Shown here piece by piece: positions 26,255 through 38,100 of a stretch of 64,000 bases of DNA. This DNA is from Alviniconcha marisindica. Its lineage: Eukaryota; Mollusca; Gastropoda; Provannidae. The stretch lies in NCBI GenBank assembly GCA_018857735.1, contig JABMCL010000713.1, positions 802,501 to 866,500 on the forward strand, read 5' to 3'. How positions within the stretch are numbered: the first letter of the stretch is position 1; the number at the start of each line of letters is the position of its first letter. Below the pieces are notes generated by a model, which saw nothing but the letters and a program-made list of their open reading frames with translations, ran no database searches and was not told the origin of the DNA. The position numbers were made by a program, and so were the translations under genes.

Positions 26255-28791
26255 TCTGTTGACAAAAGATGGTATAATCAGTGTTATCACAATGCACAAA
26301 CATGCATATATACATCCAGTTTCATGTTCTTTTAGAGTGTGTGTGTGTGTGTGTGTGTGAGGGGGGGTGCGTGTGCGCGTGCGTGCGTGTGTGATGTCTC
26401 TGGTAATGGTATGGCCAGTAATGGTTGTAAATGTGAACCTTTGAAGTTGCAATGTGGCCCTCTGTGATTTCAGCCACCAACATTGTCAGTGTTAATCACA
26501 CTTTAAGGTTGTCTCTGGTCAGACCTGGTGTGTAAGCTTGGTCATCAGGTTTACACACCAAGTCTGACCCCCAAAACCTTAAACTGTTAAATTGTAACTA
26601 ACACTGACAATGTTACTTTATCTGCAACCATTTATTTTTTTACTTAAAATATGCACAGCCAATGGCTTTTGCAACTGCTCAGTCAAGTTCCATTAAAAAT
26701 GTGGGCACCTAAGGAAGGGGGGTCTCTTTTTATTTCTCTCTCCAATTCCAAACTAATGACATTTTGACAATCAGCCACTATCACTGTGACCAGTTTCAAA
26801 TTATGTAACAGATTATGCAGGTTATTATTATGTAAAGTTTCAAAGAAATTGCGAAACCCACAACCCAGAAAATGTCTACATTCAAGTTTTTGTTACAGCT
26901 GCAAATGTATCAGTTCTCTCCCTTGACTTCTAAAATACTATAGATAAAAGTTATTAAAACACGTCTTGTCCGAGAGTTAGCCGGTTTGGCCTAGTGGTAA
27001 GGCGTTAGGTTGGTAAGCGGAAGGACCTCGGTTCGATACCGCTTCGGCTCTCCTTTCTCTTCAAAAAGGTTGTGGTTTGTGGACACTGTCCTGTGACTTT
27101 GTCCATCACTTCCTACTGAAACACTAAACTGGCTCTCATTGCTGCCCATCTTAATGCAGGAATCATTCTGGTGGTGACAGTGTAGCAATAGGTATATAAT
27201 CTCCCTCTCCCCCCACCTCCATACCCCCTTCCCCCCATCCCTAATAAGCCTTATGGTTTCTGTGGACGTTAAGCACCATGTTTACTTACTCTTGTCCAAG
27301 AAGACCCACCAGTACAATCTGTTCAAAACAAATCATGAAAACTATTTTTTCCTTTGTTTTTTTATTATAATTTATCAGACTATTTGTTTGTTTGTTTGTT
27401 ATCAAATTAAGAACACTTACTGACTTAGAAATAAGAAATAACATTGTTTATTTTGCACAGCAAAATTGTTTAACAAATGTCAAATTGCTTCTATTGTTCT
27501 AATTAGTCTTGACAAGCAAATGACAGAAGAATGCACAATAACACATAATTATAATAATTATCTTTTGTACATGTATATATATATATATATATATATAGAG
27601 AAACTTTTTTTTTTACGAGACTGTGCACTGGATGAACAATTGACGAATTGTTATTAATGTTAATATAATAATAAACATTATACCAGCTTACCACACATTA
27701 AAGCCCATCTTCCTCATACAGTCCTTGTGCTGTTCTATCAGGTCACCACACTTGTCTTCGCCCTTCTCAATGATACTGCACAGACAGAGAAAGAAAAAGA
27801 AAAAATATAATTATTAGTACATAATTAAACATTACACTAGTTACAGCTATACAACTTATTACAATTACAAGCTCTTAACTTGCTTAAACTAAGTTAAAGT
27901 TACAGATCAAAAAAGGCAAACTTCAAGTATATAATTTATCCAAATGCCAATGCGTATTTTATTTCACAACCCCCCCACCCCTCTTGCCCTTTTTTTTTCT
28001 TCTGGTGGTACTTGTGATGTGGGGAGGGTGGGCATGCACTTCAGGCCCTAATCTTATTTAGTTGCTCATTCTCATACTCATAGTTCTAGTCCTAAACATG
28101 TTTGGATAGTAATTTTTAGTATGTGTGTGGCTGTGAGCCGGCTTGATGCAACAACTGAACAAACCCACGAAGATGGGTATATTACTTAAGATTACCCAGG
28201 AAGGGTACAAAAAGCCCATGAAGTTTGGGTATGTATACTTGCTTCTGTGGATGTAATTGTAAAGCACCATGAAAGATGAGGGTACACATTATTCCTTTTA
28301 AAAGTATAAAACTGACTGGCCAAGACGCCTTTTTGATGGGACTGGCCATGACGACTTTTTGATGGACAATTGATCTAGACAATAAAATGAATAATACTAA
28401 TTACTATACTGCGATGTAGTCTTGTTCATTTGTTGCATCATATTTGAAGGTCATTTTCTACATCGATTCCACATAACGTCCTTTAAATATTTCACCGTAT
28501 TATACTTAATGATGACACAAATTAGCTGACTATTTCAACAACAACAACAAATGTCACCTTGAAGACTCATGTGGCTTCAGGACTAGGAACAACTAACCAG
28601 CAACATTCTAACCGAAGTGAAGGAACTGCGCTGTAAGTGTAACGATGCCCAAGACCAGTTCCAGTTCCACTATCTTCCAAATAAAAACAAAATCACAATT
28701 CTCACCACTGATCTCTCGCTTTCTTTGTTTCTGGGCATGCACAGCATGGCTTCAGCTTCTTGTCCTTCTTTTCGTCCTTTTCTTCAGGCAT
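26255..28791 (-). CDS. COX17: COX17 mitochondrial copper chaperone, complete (56 aa)
   Basis: Coding exons are 28791-28706 and 27775-27692. A third exon beginning at 26255 supplies the last base of the stop (TG joined to A). The protein begins [20 protein letters not shown] and ends [11 protein letters not shown]. It has the copper-binding Cys-Cys pair and the twin CX9C motifs, [11 protein letters not shown] and [11 protein letters not shown], of Cox17 (63 aa in human). Cox17 carries Cu(I) in the mitochondrial intermembrane space to SCO1 and COX11 for cytochrome c oxidase assembly. The family ends GF plus two residues, which favours the spliced stop. If intron 2 is retained, the protein gains one Trp and stops at 27688. 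Head to head with TAF13. Confidence 0.93.
26335..26395. repeat. Short (TG)n / GT-rich tract
   Basis: TG repeat 26338-26359, then GGGGGGG and CGTGCGTGCGTG. It lies in COX17 intron 2 just inside the acceptor side. Confidence 0.85.
26481..26612. mobile_element. Imperfect foldback (MITE-like) element
   Basis: The left end CATTGTCAGTGTTAATCACA and right end TAACTAACACTGACAATG are inverted, and the interiors (CCTGGTGTGTAA against TTACACACCAAG, TTTAAGGTT against AACCTTAAA) also pair. The whole 132-bp stretch folds back on itself with small loops. It lies in COX17 intron 2. No clear target-site duplication was found. Confidence 0.7.
26975..27290 (+). mobile_element. tRNA-derived SINE, near full length (~315 bp)
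   Basis: A tRNA-like head carries a pol III A box (GGCCTAGTGG, 26988-26997) and a B box (GGTTCGATACC, near 27030). A body with TTGTGGACACTGTCCTGTGA follows, and then the 3' tail GTTAAGCACCATGTTTACTT ending in TTACTTACT. The anticodon region does not make a convincing tRNA, so I call it a SINE and not a tRNA gene. It lies in COX17 intron 2, antisense to that gene. A relative is at 34152-34400, and an inverted tail copy is at 16487-16542. Confidence 0.8.
27571..27597. repeat. (AT)n microsatellite
   Basis: A short pure TA array in COX17 intron 2. Confidence 0.85.
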
Positions 28792-29030
28792 GATTAAAAT
28801 TCACGGCGCTGTTTGTTCCTAGCTACGCTATGAAGTATGATGAAAGCACGTTTTTACGTAAAGTAGTGGTTAGAGTTTCTTCCCCTTGATTTGGATCAGA
28901 GTGCTCTACCATTACTCATTACCATATCTTTGTAAATTTACCACAAAGTGTACTGAGGTTCTTGTGCAGTTGTAGCGTTTTAGAGATTTGTAGGAGTTTT
29001 AGTTCTTCTCCACAATATCACACCCACATT
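28792..29030. promoter_or_regulatory. Bidirectional promoter shared by COX17 and TAF13
   Basis: 239 bp separate the divergent start codons, so both 5' UTRs and promoters must lie here. A perfect palindrome TTTACGTAAA (28853-28862) resembles the binding site of PAR-bZIP/ATF-type factors. No TATA box is obvious at a sensible distance from either gene. Regulatory use of the palindrome is inferred. Confidence 0.7.
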
Positions 29031-29218
29031 ATGGCCGAAGGTGGATCTGATAAGGACAACGCCCTAGAAGTTAGTATTCCAAACCGACAACGGACATGAT
29101 TGTTAACCGGGAAAACTAGAATCGTGATTCCCTTGTGACTGTGAGCTATGCTATCTTCAATTATTTACTGCTCATTGCTCAGATAAATAATTCAAATTGT
29201 TTTCAGTAACTATTGATA

Positions 29219-29284
<66 letters not shown>

Positions 29285-29902
29285 CAGTAGATCTTGATGA
29301 ATTGCCTTGGCGATGCCTAATCAGTTCTTGTACAAACACCAGCGGACAAACAGGGAGAGCAGTAAAAAAAAAAAAAAGTAAAAAAATGTTTTTTTTTAGG
29401 CAGGAGAGGACAGGACAGAAAATCTCAATTTTCAACTCTCTCAGTGCAGACAGTTCTGTCTTTTAGGTTGTTCCACTTCCAGTCTATGATTGCCCCTGTT
29501 TCTGAAGATAGCTCTGTTGGTGGTTTCTACAGCATAACACTACAGCGGGTGTTCTTTCTTGCTAATCAGTCTACAAAGTACAATGTTTGTTCAAATTGTT
29601 GTCCTGAAGTCTTCAGATCTTTTTCGGTTTTGGGCCTTATTTGACATTTGTCTTTAGTTTACCAGTGGTATTACTATTAGGTAGTTTTCAGGGTTGTCAG
29701 GTGAAACAGCAGCTGGGATCAGCCCACTTGCTACCTTACAGTTGAACATGAAGATGAGTCGTTGGCATTTTCGTCTTTGATTTTCAGGGGGTGGGGCGGG
29801 GGTGAGAGATTTTAGCATGGAAGTTATGCAGCCTTGGTTTATATATAATTTTTTAATCTACTTTCAGAGAATCAGACACTTGCTAGAAGTTATGCATCCT
29901 TG

Positions 29903-29941
<39 letters not shown>

Positions 29942-30261
29942 TTTTAATCTACCTTCAGAGAATCAGACACTTACTATTCTGTCTTTAATGCTGTTCACAG
30001 TCTTGTCCCTATGAGCTGTCCTCTCTCAGTATCTCATGCAGAACTCCCAAGAATGGATTAGAGTCTATTGCACAGACCACAAGCACTCATTCTCAAAAGC
30101 CAAAAGTTTAACACATTATCACCACATGGATGAGTGACAATTACATCCCAGGCTTTACACCTGTCCCAAGATTTCCCCAGAGTCAAATTCTTTACACTCT
30201 ACAAAAGTTCTTCAGATGAGACTGTCATAATTTAATATAGTATAACCTGAGAATTTCCTGT

Positions 30262-30328
<67 letters not shown>

Positions 30329-31526
30329 ATTAAAAAATGTTTTGTAATGTACAGTTATAATTTATAATATATATAGATTTTATATACTTCAAGCAGAAAG
30401 ACCACAGTAGACACATTAAAGATTTTGTAGTCCATACATGTCAGGGTTTAGTGGATTATAAAATTAAAAACCAAAACTAAAGCACTAAAACTAAAAGTAC
30501 AAAACTACAACTAGTACAAGTGTCAGACTCAGATCAGAGCCTTCCAACTCAAAAGGTTGGACACTCTACAGAGAAAGAAAATGTAGAATGGTGATACAGC
30601 ATTCAAATCTCTGTTTCTGTGGATTCACCCCTTCACCAAGGCATCGGCTGTCATAATTTCTATTTTCTCTTTCAGTTTGACGAGGAGGAGGTGGAGGAAG
30701 ATGCCCCAGGGCCACTTGAAAAACGAAAGAAGATGTTTTCAAAAGAACGTAGGTGTTGATGTCATTAATGAATCAAATGATTTACTTACCATCCACGTAT
30801 ATATTTTCTTCATCATTGTCATTGGCATGTTGTTTGATTGTGGTGATGGTGGTGAGGTGTTTTTGTTTTGTTTTTTGGAGGGTTACCCATTGACCATGAG
30901 GTACCTGGGGGAGGAGGGATGATCATTATTAATATTCATTGAATGATTGATGTATATACCAAATTAACAAAACTAGTGTATTATTTTATTAGTATTAAGT
31001 GTTGCATATAAAATTATATTATACATGTATGTATATATATATATATGCTTTGTCATATATATATATATAGATGTTCTGAAAGACTTCAGTGCCAACCTTA
31101 TACATTTTCTTGTACTTATGTCAGATCTGTCAATATCTCAGTGGTTATATTCTTATAAACTTATAAGCAGCATATTGTATTATTATTATTCCTCAAGGAG
31201 GCCGGACATGTGATAATATATATTGCTGTTGAGGACATCATTTCCAAAAGATCTTCCTGAGCATATGATATACATTATCCATTGCATATTATAATTATAT
31301 CCACTTTCTCTTCTGCTGATCCAGTATCATCATTTTAGTAAAACATTTAAGCTGGTTGCAGAATAAGAAAGGTTTATATTTTCCAAGCACCATAACAATT
31401 TTCATAGTATTAAACAACTTTCTGGAAGATCAGCAACCTCTCCTACCCCAGTCCTTGATATTCAGTACTGTCTTTCTACCTCTATCATGGCCTTTCCCAT
31501 CCCCCCTTCTTTCTCTCTCTCTCTCT

Positions 31527-31578
<52 letters not shown>

Positions 31579-32628
31579 CTCTTTCTTTCCTGTGGGACCC
31601 TCAAGACATAAGTTCAGTGCATCCTTTTTAACCATAGTCAGTAACCTAGTGGGCAAGAGAGGCACTTGTCTGTGCATTACTGGAAACCCAGCTTCTGGTG
31701 CAGTATTGAACTTGGCATAGAGCTGATGGTGTTGCATATAGGCTTTGGCAACATTATTTCAAACTTTCATCAGAAAGGCCAGTACCTTCATACAAATTTA
31801 CCATACAGTCAGTCATAATAGTGTCGTCTATTGAAACTTTTTCTTTTTTGTCCCAGTGCGCTGTATGATGTATGGTTTTGGTGATGACCAGAATCCCTAC
31901 ACAGAGTCTGTGGATTTGCTGGAGGATTTGGTCATCGAGTACATCACTGAGATGGTGAGGAAGAAGTCTGATAACAAAAATGATGGTATTGTCCATCTGT
32001 GCATGTATAATTATATATTATTGTTAGTGTGTATATATATATAAATATTCCTGAAGTCATCTGAAAAAATACAACCGTCATTATGCACTTCAGGCCTTTC
32101 TTTCCAGCACCTTTAAACTCTGCGATAATTGGTTACGTTACTGTATGCTATTGAAGAGGCACGTCACATCTCGGCACGTGTCTGCTGATTTTGTACCCAA
32201 GTCTCTCACCTTGCAACTACCATGAAATTATTCATTATTCATGGATTCAGTAGTGCATGGATTTGCTGTTGAACAATGTTTTTATAGTACAAGTGATAGT
32301 GAAGCTGTATAAATGTGTATTTTACTTATTATGCTGTTGTGTGAAATAACCAATGTTATGGGTGTGCACCTGAGCTTTGTCATTCTCATTTTTTCTTTAG
32401 CCTTGATTGAAATGGTCTCTTTATACACTCTTTTATGTTTTTTTCTTTCAGACCAAGAAAGCCATGGAGGTTGGGCGTCCTGGGCGCATTGCAGTGGAGG
32501 ACATCATATTCCTAATCCGCAAGGATCCCAAGAAATATTCTCGAGTGAAAGAACTACTACTTATGAGTGAAGAACTGAGAAAAGCAAGGAAGGCTTTTGA
32601 CGAGATCAAATACGCCACCACCAATTAG
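29031..32628 (+). CDS. TAF13: TAF13, TFIID subunit 13, complete (128 aa)
   Basis: Exons: 29031-29069, 30676-30748, 31857-31954 and 32452-32628, 387 nt including the stop, all in phase. After an acidic N-terminus (FDEEEVEEDAPGPLEKRKK) comes MFSKELRCMMYGFGDDQNPY, the start of the SPT3/TAF13-type histone fold. The signature segments ESVDLLEDLVIEYITEM and EDIIFLIRKDPKKYSRVKEL follow, and then a C-terminal helix ending KAFDEIKYATTN. TAF13 pairs with TAF11 in TFIID, near TBP, for RNA polymerase II initiation. The human protein has 124 aa. The start codon was chosen because it gives an intact short first exon with a normal donor and lies in the divergent promoter. An annotation missing exon 1 would start inside the fold. 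Confidence 0.95.
29221..29281. repeat. (CA)n microsatellite, about 30 units
   Basis: A pure CA array in TAF13 intron 1, about 150 nt after the exon 1 donor. Confidence 0.95.
29815..29990. repeat. Two-copy tandem repeat with (AT)n expansion
   Basis: Two copies of AAGTTATGCA(G/T)CCTTGGTTTATATATA ... AATCTACTTTCAGAGAATCA lie in tandem. The second has an expanded AT array (29908-29938). Both contain a pyrimidine-AG that resembles a 3' splice site, but neither opens a TAF13-like exon. Confidence 0.75.
30265..30327. repeat. (AT)n microsatellite
   Basis: About 60 bp of pure TA repeat in TAF13 intron 1, in AT-rich surroundings. Confidence 0.95.
31502..31576. repeat. (TC)n microsatellite
   Basis: CT/TC repeat with a few TT interruptions in TAF13 intron 2. 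Confidence 0.92.
32090..32200. repeat. Old dispersed repeat fragment
   Basis: The order CACCTT, AAACTCTGC, GGTTACG, ACTG and AGGGGCAC-like blocks is shared weakly with 43079-43150. It may be a degraded SINE body; similarity is low. Confidence 0.3.
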
Positions 32629-33210
32629 ACAGTTTGTGATAATTATATGTCTGTTTTTGTATGTCTGTGTTCTCCAGAGTGGAAGTGGGTGAAATTGTTT
32701 CTGGCGCAGTGAGTGAGCATCATTAAAGAATGTTGCATGCCTTGTATTCCAATTTCTTTCTTTGATGTTATGAAAGTTTGATATAAGTAGCATGCACTCC
32801 TTCGTCACACACACACACACACACACATAATTAATCCATCCACTGAAAATCAGCTAAAAAAAACTCTTTACTCATTTCCGAAGTGAGTTCTTGGGATGTG
32901 GGGGTCTTTTTTTGCAATGCTTGCATACACATTTTGATTTCTCACCTCTCAATTCAGACACAAAGCACATACAATGTGTCATGCATTTATTTCATCCCTT
33001 CTGTCACTTTCCAAGCACAGTTCCATGTGGCTGGCCTAACACATACTCACCATTCGTGAAGCTGTGTGTGCTGCTCTCGTTTTGAGCAAACTAACATAGT
33101 ACCTAGTTTTCTTGCCAGGATAACCCAACAAAAAAGTATGCACAAACAACTGCAGAATGAGGTAAATGACCAACTGACATGATACAGGAACTTTTCACAT
33201 GATGCTTACT

Positions 33211-33254
<44 letters not shown>

Positions 33255-33820
33255 CACACACAAACCACTCTTGATACATCCATGTACATTACACAAGTTT
33301 TTGAATACTGTCACCCTTTCCATGCAGTTCACAATTGTTTTCCCTTTTTCCACAGTTCTCATTCCTAAATCCCCCCACCTCCCTCCCCCGAAGATTCACT
33401 GGGAAATGCAGATGTACATGACAATACTGACAAAATCTTCATTAAAAAAAAAAAGGGGGGGGGGGGGGGGAGTTCTGGTCTTCTACAATTCACTTATCAC
33501 TAAAATGGTGTTAAAGACATCAGCCTCCGTTTTGTCCACACACATAAAAATTAAACTTAAAAACTAATGACTGTGCTTTGAAATGCCCCATTTGATGTCA
33601 TATCAAATTTTCAAAAGGAGTATTTTCCTATTTCAGCCAATCACCTCTGCTTACACTGTTAAAAGCCAAGCATAAAAGAGGATGTCGTACGCAGCATGCA
33701 AACTACGGTACCCGACTGTTTCGTACAGATCTATAATCCTGTGGATTGCCCCTGGTGAAACTTGTTTTCTAAATTTGATATTCGTTGATGGGGCATTATA
33801 AATAAATCAACCCCTTGATT
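32629..33820. other. TAF13 3' UTR and convergent intergenic region
   Basis: Holds the TAF13 poly(A) signal, CA repeats (32808-32827, 33213-33262) and a poly-G run near 33456-33470. No further gene is recognised before the CSTF3 3' UTR. Confidence 0.55.
32722..32727 (+). terminator. Candidate TAF13 poly(A) signal (ATTAAA)
   Basis: ATTAAA 94 nt after the stop codon, followed by the T-rich stretch CCAATTTCTTTCTTTGATGT. A short 3' UTR fits TAF13. Confidence 0.55.
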
Positions 33821-33827
33821 TCAAGTT

Positions 33828-33833
33828 TTTATT
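33828..33833 (-). terminator. Candidate CSTF3 poly(A) signal
   Basis: TTTATT on the plus strand, AATAAA in CSTF3 sense, about 1.28 kb after the CSTF3 stop. The 3' UTR would then include the SINE relic at 34152-34400. Other signals are possible. Confidence 0.35.
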
Positions 33834-34151
33834 TTAATCACGCAAGTTCTTCCTAGTGGACAAAGCAATAACAGTCTGACTTTCTTGGTTGTTAAAAGCA
33901 AGTCTTGCAACAACAAAAAGGTAAGAATACAAAGCAATTCAGACATGTATAACAGTTTTTTTAAAAACCCACCCAGTGTGTCATTTGCTGGAGAATGCTG
34001 AAATTTCTTTGAGCAGAAAATGTCTGTCAGTCAAATACATGTTCAATTTAAAACAAAAACTTCCAGACCACATCCCATGAAACAATGTACTTCATGTCCA
34101 GCGTGCTTTAAAAGCACACATATAAAACTGCATGTTTCTTCATAGATATCT

Positions 34152-34400
34152 TTGCGAGCTAGTGACAAGGCATTAGGCTCGTAGGTGGACAACGTTGGTT
34201 CAATTCCTAGCTTTGGATTTCCTCTCTTAAAAAATAGTGATTTTTGGACACCGTTTTGTGACTCTGCCCCTGAATCATTTTGGTAGTGCCAGTGCAGCGT
34301 TGTGTAGAGTTCCTGCCCCGACCCAAGGAAACTCAGTCCCTGCTACTACCTCTCCAGAGATAACCTGGTGTTAAACAAGGAACGAATCATAGATACCGTA
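34152..34400 (+). mobile_element. Degraded tRNA-derived SINE
   Basis: An A-box-like GCGAGCTAGTGACAAGGC and a B-box-like GGTTCAATTCC precede a body with TTTTTGGACACCGTTTTGTG and GAATCATTTTGGTAGTGCCA. That body matches the SINE at 26975-27290 block by block. The common 3' tail is missing. It lies just downstream of CSTF3, probably inside its 3' UTR in antisense. Confidence 0.65.
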
Positions 34401-35110
34401 TCCAGCCATACAGTAATCAGTGTCTAAACCAAGCAACTTTTCATTTCAACATTTTACACTGGGTTTCAAAGTGTCGGCTCTCAAAATGCAAGTAACATGT
34501 AAACACTTGTTTGTGTATTTTTCAACAACAACAACAACAAAAAGGATTGCTGTTTCCTGTGACCTGTGTATAAAAAGGCAAATACAGTTTAAAAGATGTG
34601 TGCCGTGTTAAGCGCACCCAGCTCATGATCTCCTGTCGGTGAGTTTTCAGTGACGTGCAAATCCATCTTTGGGATGGATCTCTTGTCTGCAAGTTTTCAG
34701 TGATATGTATCAAGCACACCCACCTCCTACGACCTCTTGTCTGCAAGTCTCCGTGACCTGTATGTCAAGCAAACCCATCCCTCTACAGCGTCTTGTCTGC
34801 AAGATTTTAGCAATTTGTATCGAGCAAACTCATCTCTTATGATTTCTTGACTACTAGCAGCTTTGTGATCAGGTCAATTCTCATACAACATAACAAAACA
34901 GTAAACACAGGCAAGCACTTTATATTCACTGACATTTAACAAAGACTTGACATTTCTACAAGCAACACCCAACAGGATTCTTTCACTCCTTGGTCAACAC
35001 ACTTGTTTGCATGGATTTTTCACATTGCACACAAGCAGTTGCATCAGCAGCTCGTCTCGTCTCCATGCACTCATTTACACTCTCACATAACCACAAAACC
35101 CACTCTCTAT

Positions 35111-38100
35111 TCACTTCACTTTCTTCTGCTGCCGACTGCGGTAGATGTCATTGACGGGTGCTGAGATAGAGTTCTCTGCCCCTTCCTCATCACTCTCATC
35201 ATTGTCAGTGTGCCGCCTCTTTCTGCTGCCTGAAAGTATGTCGAGTGAAAGCTGCGTGCCAGGATCCATTCTGTACACGCCGTCCGTGCCATTGGGAATT
35301 CCAACGGGACCTAAAAAACAAGTCCTTGGGTGTTAAAGTTGAAACAGAGGTTCAGACAACAGACAGTAAACATTTGAATTGATGAAATGAGTACAAAATG
35401 CCCACACTGACACCCATCCTACAGCAAACATAAAACTGGCAAACAGTACTATTGCCAACCTCACCTGGTCCAAATGGGAAAAAAATGTCATTTCCAACAT
35501 TGCCTCTACAGACTGTTCACCCACCTCTGCAAACCACCCCGTCTTTGGCTAACCCTCCTCAAACTCTAAAACTTTTAATACTCGAGGATAGCAGCATTAG
35601 GTCCATTTGACCAATATGTCTGCAAACCACCCCGTCTTTGGCTAACCCTCCTCCAACTCTAAAACTTTTAATACTCGAGGATAGCAGCATTAGGTCCATT
35701 TGACCAATATATCTGCAAACCACCCCGTCTTTGGCTAACCCTCCTCAAACTCTCAAACTTTTAATACTCAAGGATAGCAGCATTAGGTCCATTTGACCAA
35801 TCTAACTAGTAACAGCCAGTCCTTGCTGTACCACAAACACAGATACGCACCACTCTGCTACAATCACATATATATAAGCATGAGTAAACAATAGATCAAT
35901 GCAGTTACGCAGAGTTTCTACAAATGCAGAAGCATCAGAATTACAATATTTACATTTTGTTCATGGACGTACACACAACACTCATTTTCAGCAAACAAGT
36001 CACTCCAAGTCTGCTGAAAAGTTATTATCAGAAATATATTTGTGCACATTATGTCTGAAGCAGGGAAGACAAATGCAGTTGATATTTTGAGGCAGGGTGT
36101 TCCAGAGGGACACTCCAGCAAAGGATGTGCTAGTTTTAAACAAGTCAAGCCTTGGCCTTGGCGTGCAGATGTTATTCCTGGAGTTAGTGTAGTGGGACTG
36201 GTGACTCACAAAGTCTTGTGCCAGGTAGTTTGGGGAACTGTTATTAAAAACATTATGCAGCATAAAACAGTCAGGGGGAATTGTTCTTAAAAACTATGCA
36301 GCATAAAACAGTTAGCAGCAGCAAACCGACTAAGCTTGTTAATAAAATAAATGTAGTTTGAAGTTCAACACAGTTGAATAAAATTTACCTCATCAGTCTG
36401 TACCACAGTACCTCTCACAAACGACCCACTCTAAACACAAACAGCAAGGAAATGCCACAGCTTGTAATTTTGGGGGGGCTTTTTGCCACAAAACAATGGG
36501 CCCAGTTTTGGAGATACCCTTGTGTTGCATGAACATGAAAATTAATGTTTCATGAAATGGAGACATTTTTCTACATGAGTGTTAAATTGTTTTCAAGACT
36601 GTTCCACTAAATTGTTGTTGTTTTTACAGCTGACACAGTTAACTGGAGTAAGCCATCCACTGCGCAAACTTTAAGCGCAGCACTCTGCCTGACTCACCAC
36701 TGGGTAACTGAAGACTGATCATGTGCTCCAAGAATCTGTCCATGTAGACATGTGGGCCCTGTGGGTTCAAACAAACAACAGCATAATCACCTAAGTTTAG
36801 AACTGGATAAAACGATATATACGTTACGTATGCATACTACAGTTGAACCCTCCTCATAAAAAAGAAGAAGTTCAAAGTTTGCTATCTACTAGAACCACCC
36901 CCTAACGAAAAGGCAACTCTGAAATGGATATGCACTACAGCTAAACCCCCAGATCAAAGAACAGTTCAGGGTTTGTACAACAGTTGAAATCCCTGAGCAA
37001 AAGATGACCAGCATTGGGTTTGTGCTCTTGCAGTCTTATTCACATGCAGTCTTATTCACAGGCACACAACAGACGATGGTTTACGAAAGATTGTCAAGAT
37101 TACACTTGGGCAGCCAGTTGTAACCAACCTTCAGCTGCTGTGACTCAAATTCTCACTGTGTGACATAAGGAGACCAGCAAAAGAGGAGTTGGGTTCGCTC
37201 TGAAAGACTCACATTGAAGCACTGAGGAGGAGGCAGAAGCTGCAACAAGGCGGCAGCAGCAGGAGGCGGGGGGAACACTCCGCCCGGCACAGGGTGCGAT
37301 CCTGGAGCTGTCAAACACACAGCACACTCCTGTCAGTTTTGTCACCGTGTCCCGTCCCTATGCCCCAACAGTCAAACGTCATAAGAAATGCACCCACCCT
37401 TCCCTCCAACACGTGGAAGACTAACAACACTTCAGACTAATGAACACCTGTAGCCATTTTGATACCTCTTCCAGATCTAAATGTTTGCAGATGCAGGTGG
37501 TAAGACTGTAGCCATTTGATACCTCTTCCAAATCTGTTTGCAGATGCGGGTGTTAAGTCTGTAGCCATTTGATACCTCTTCAGGACCTAAATGTTTGCAG
37601 ATGCAGGTGATAAGACTATAGGCATTTGATACCTCTTCCAGATCTAAATGTTTGCAGATGTGGGTGATAAGACTGTAGCCATTTGATACCTCTTCCAGAT
37701 CTAAATGTTTGCAGATGCAGGTGTAAGACCATAGCCATTTGATACCTCTTCAGGACCTAAATGTTTGCAGATGCGGGTGAACAGACCATAGCTATTTGAT
37801 ACCTCTTCCAGATCTAAATGTTTGCAGATGCGGGTGAACAGACCATAGCCATTTGATACCTCTTCAGGACCTAAATGTTTGCAGATGCCGGTGATAAGAC
37901 CATAGCCATTTGATACCTCTTCAGGACCTAAATGTTTGCAGATGCGGGTGATAAGACCATAGCCATTTGATACCTCTTCCAGATCTAAATGTTTGCAGAT
38001 GCGGGTGATAAGACCATAGCCATTTGATACCTCTTCCAGGATCTAAATGTTTGCAGATGCGGGTGATAAGACCATAGCCATTTGATACCTCTTCAGGACC

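Noticed and set aside
26975..27050. A functional tRNA gene
   Set aside because: A and B boxes are good, but the acceptor and anticodon arms do not fold well, and a SINE body and tail follow; a related copy exists at 34152.
31025..31213. ORF in TAF13 intron 2
   Set aside because: AT-repeat derived, no similarity; the TAF13 exons around it join in phase without it.
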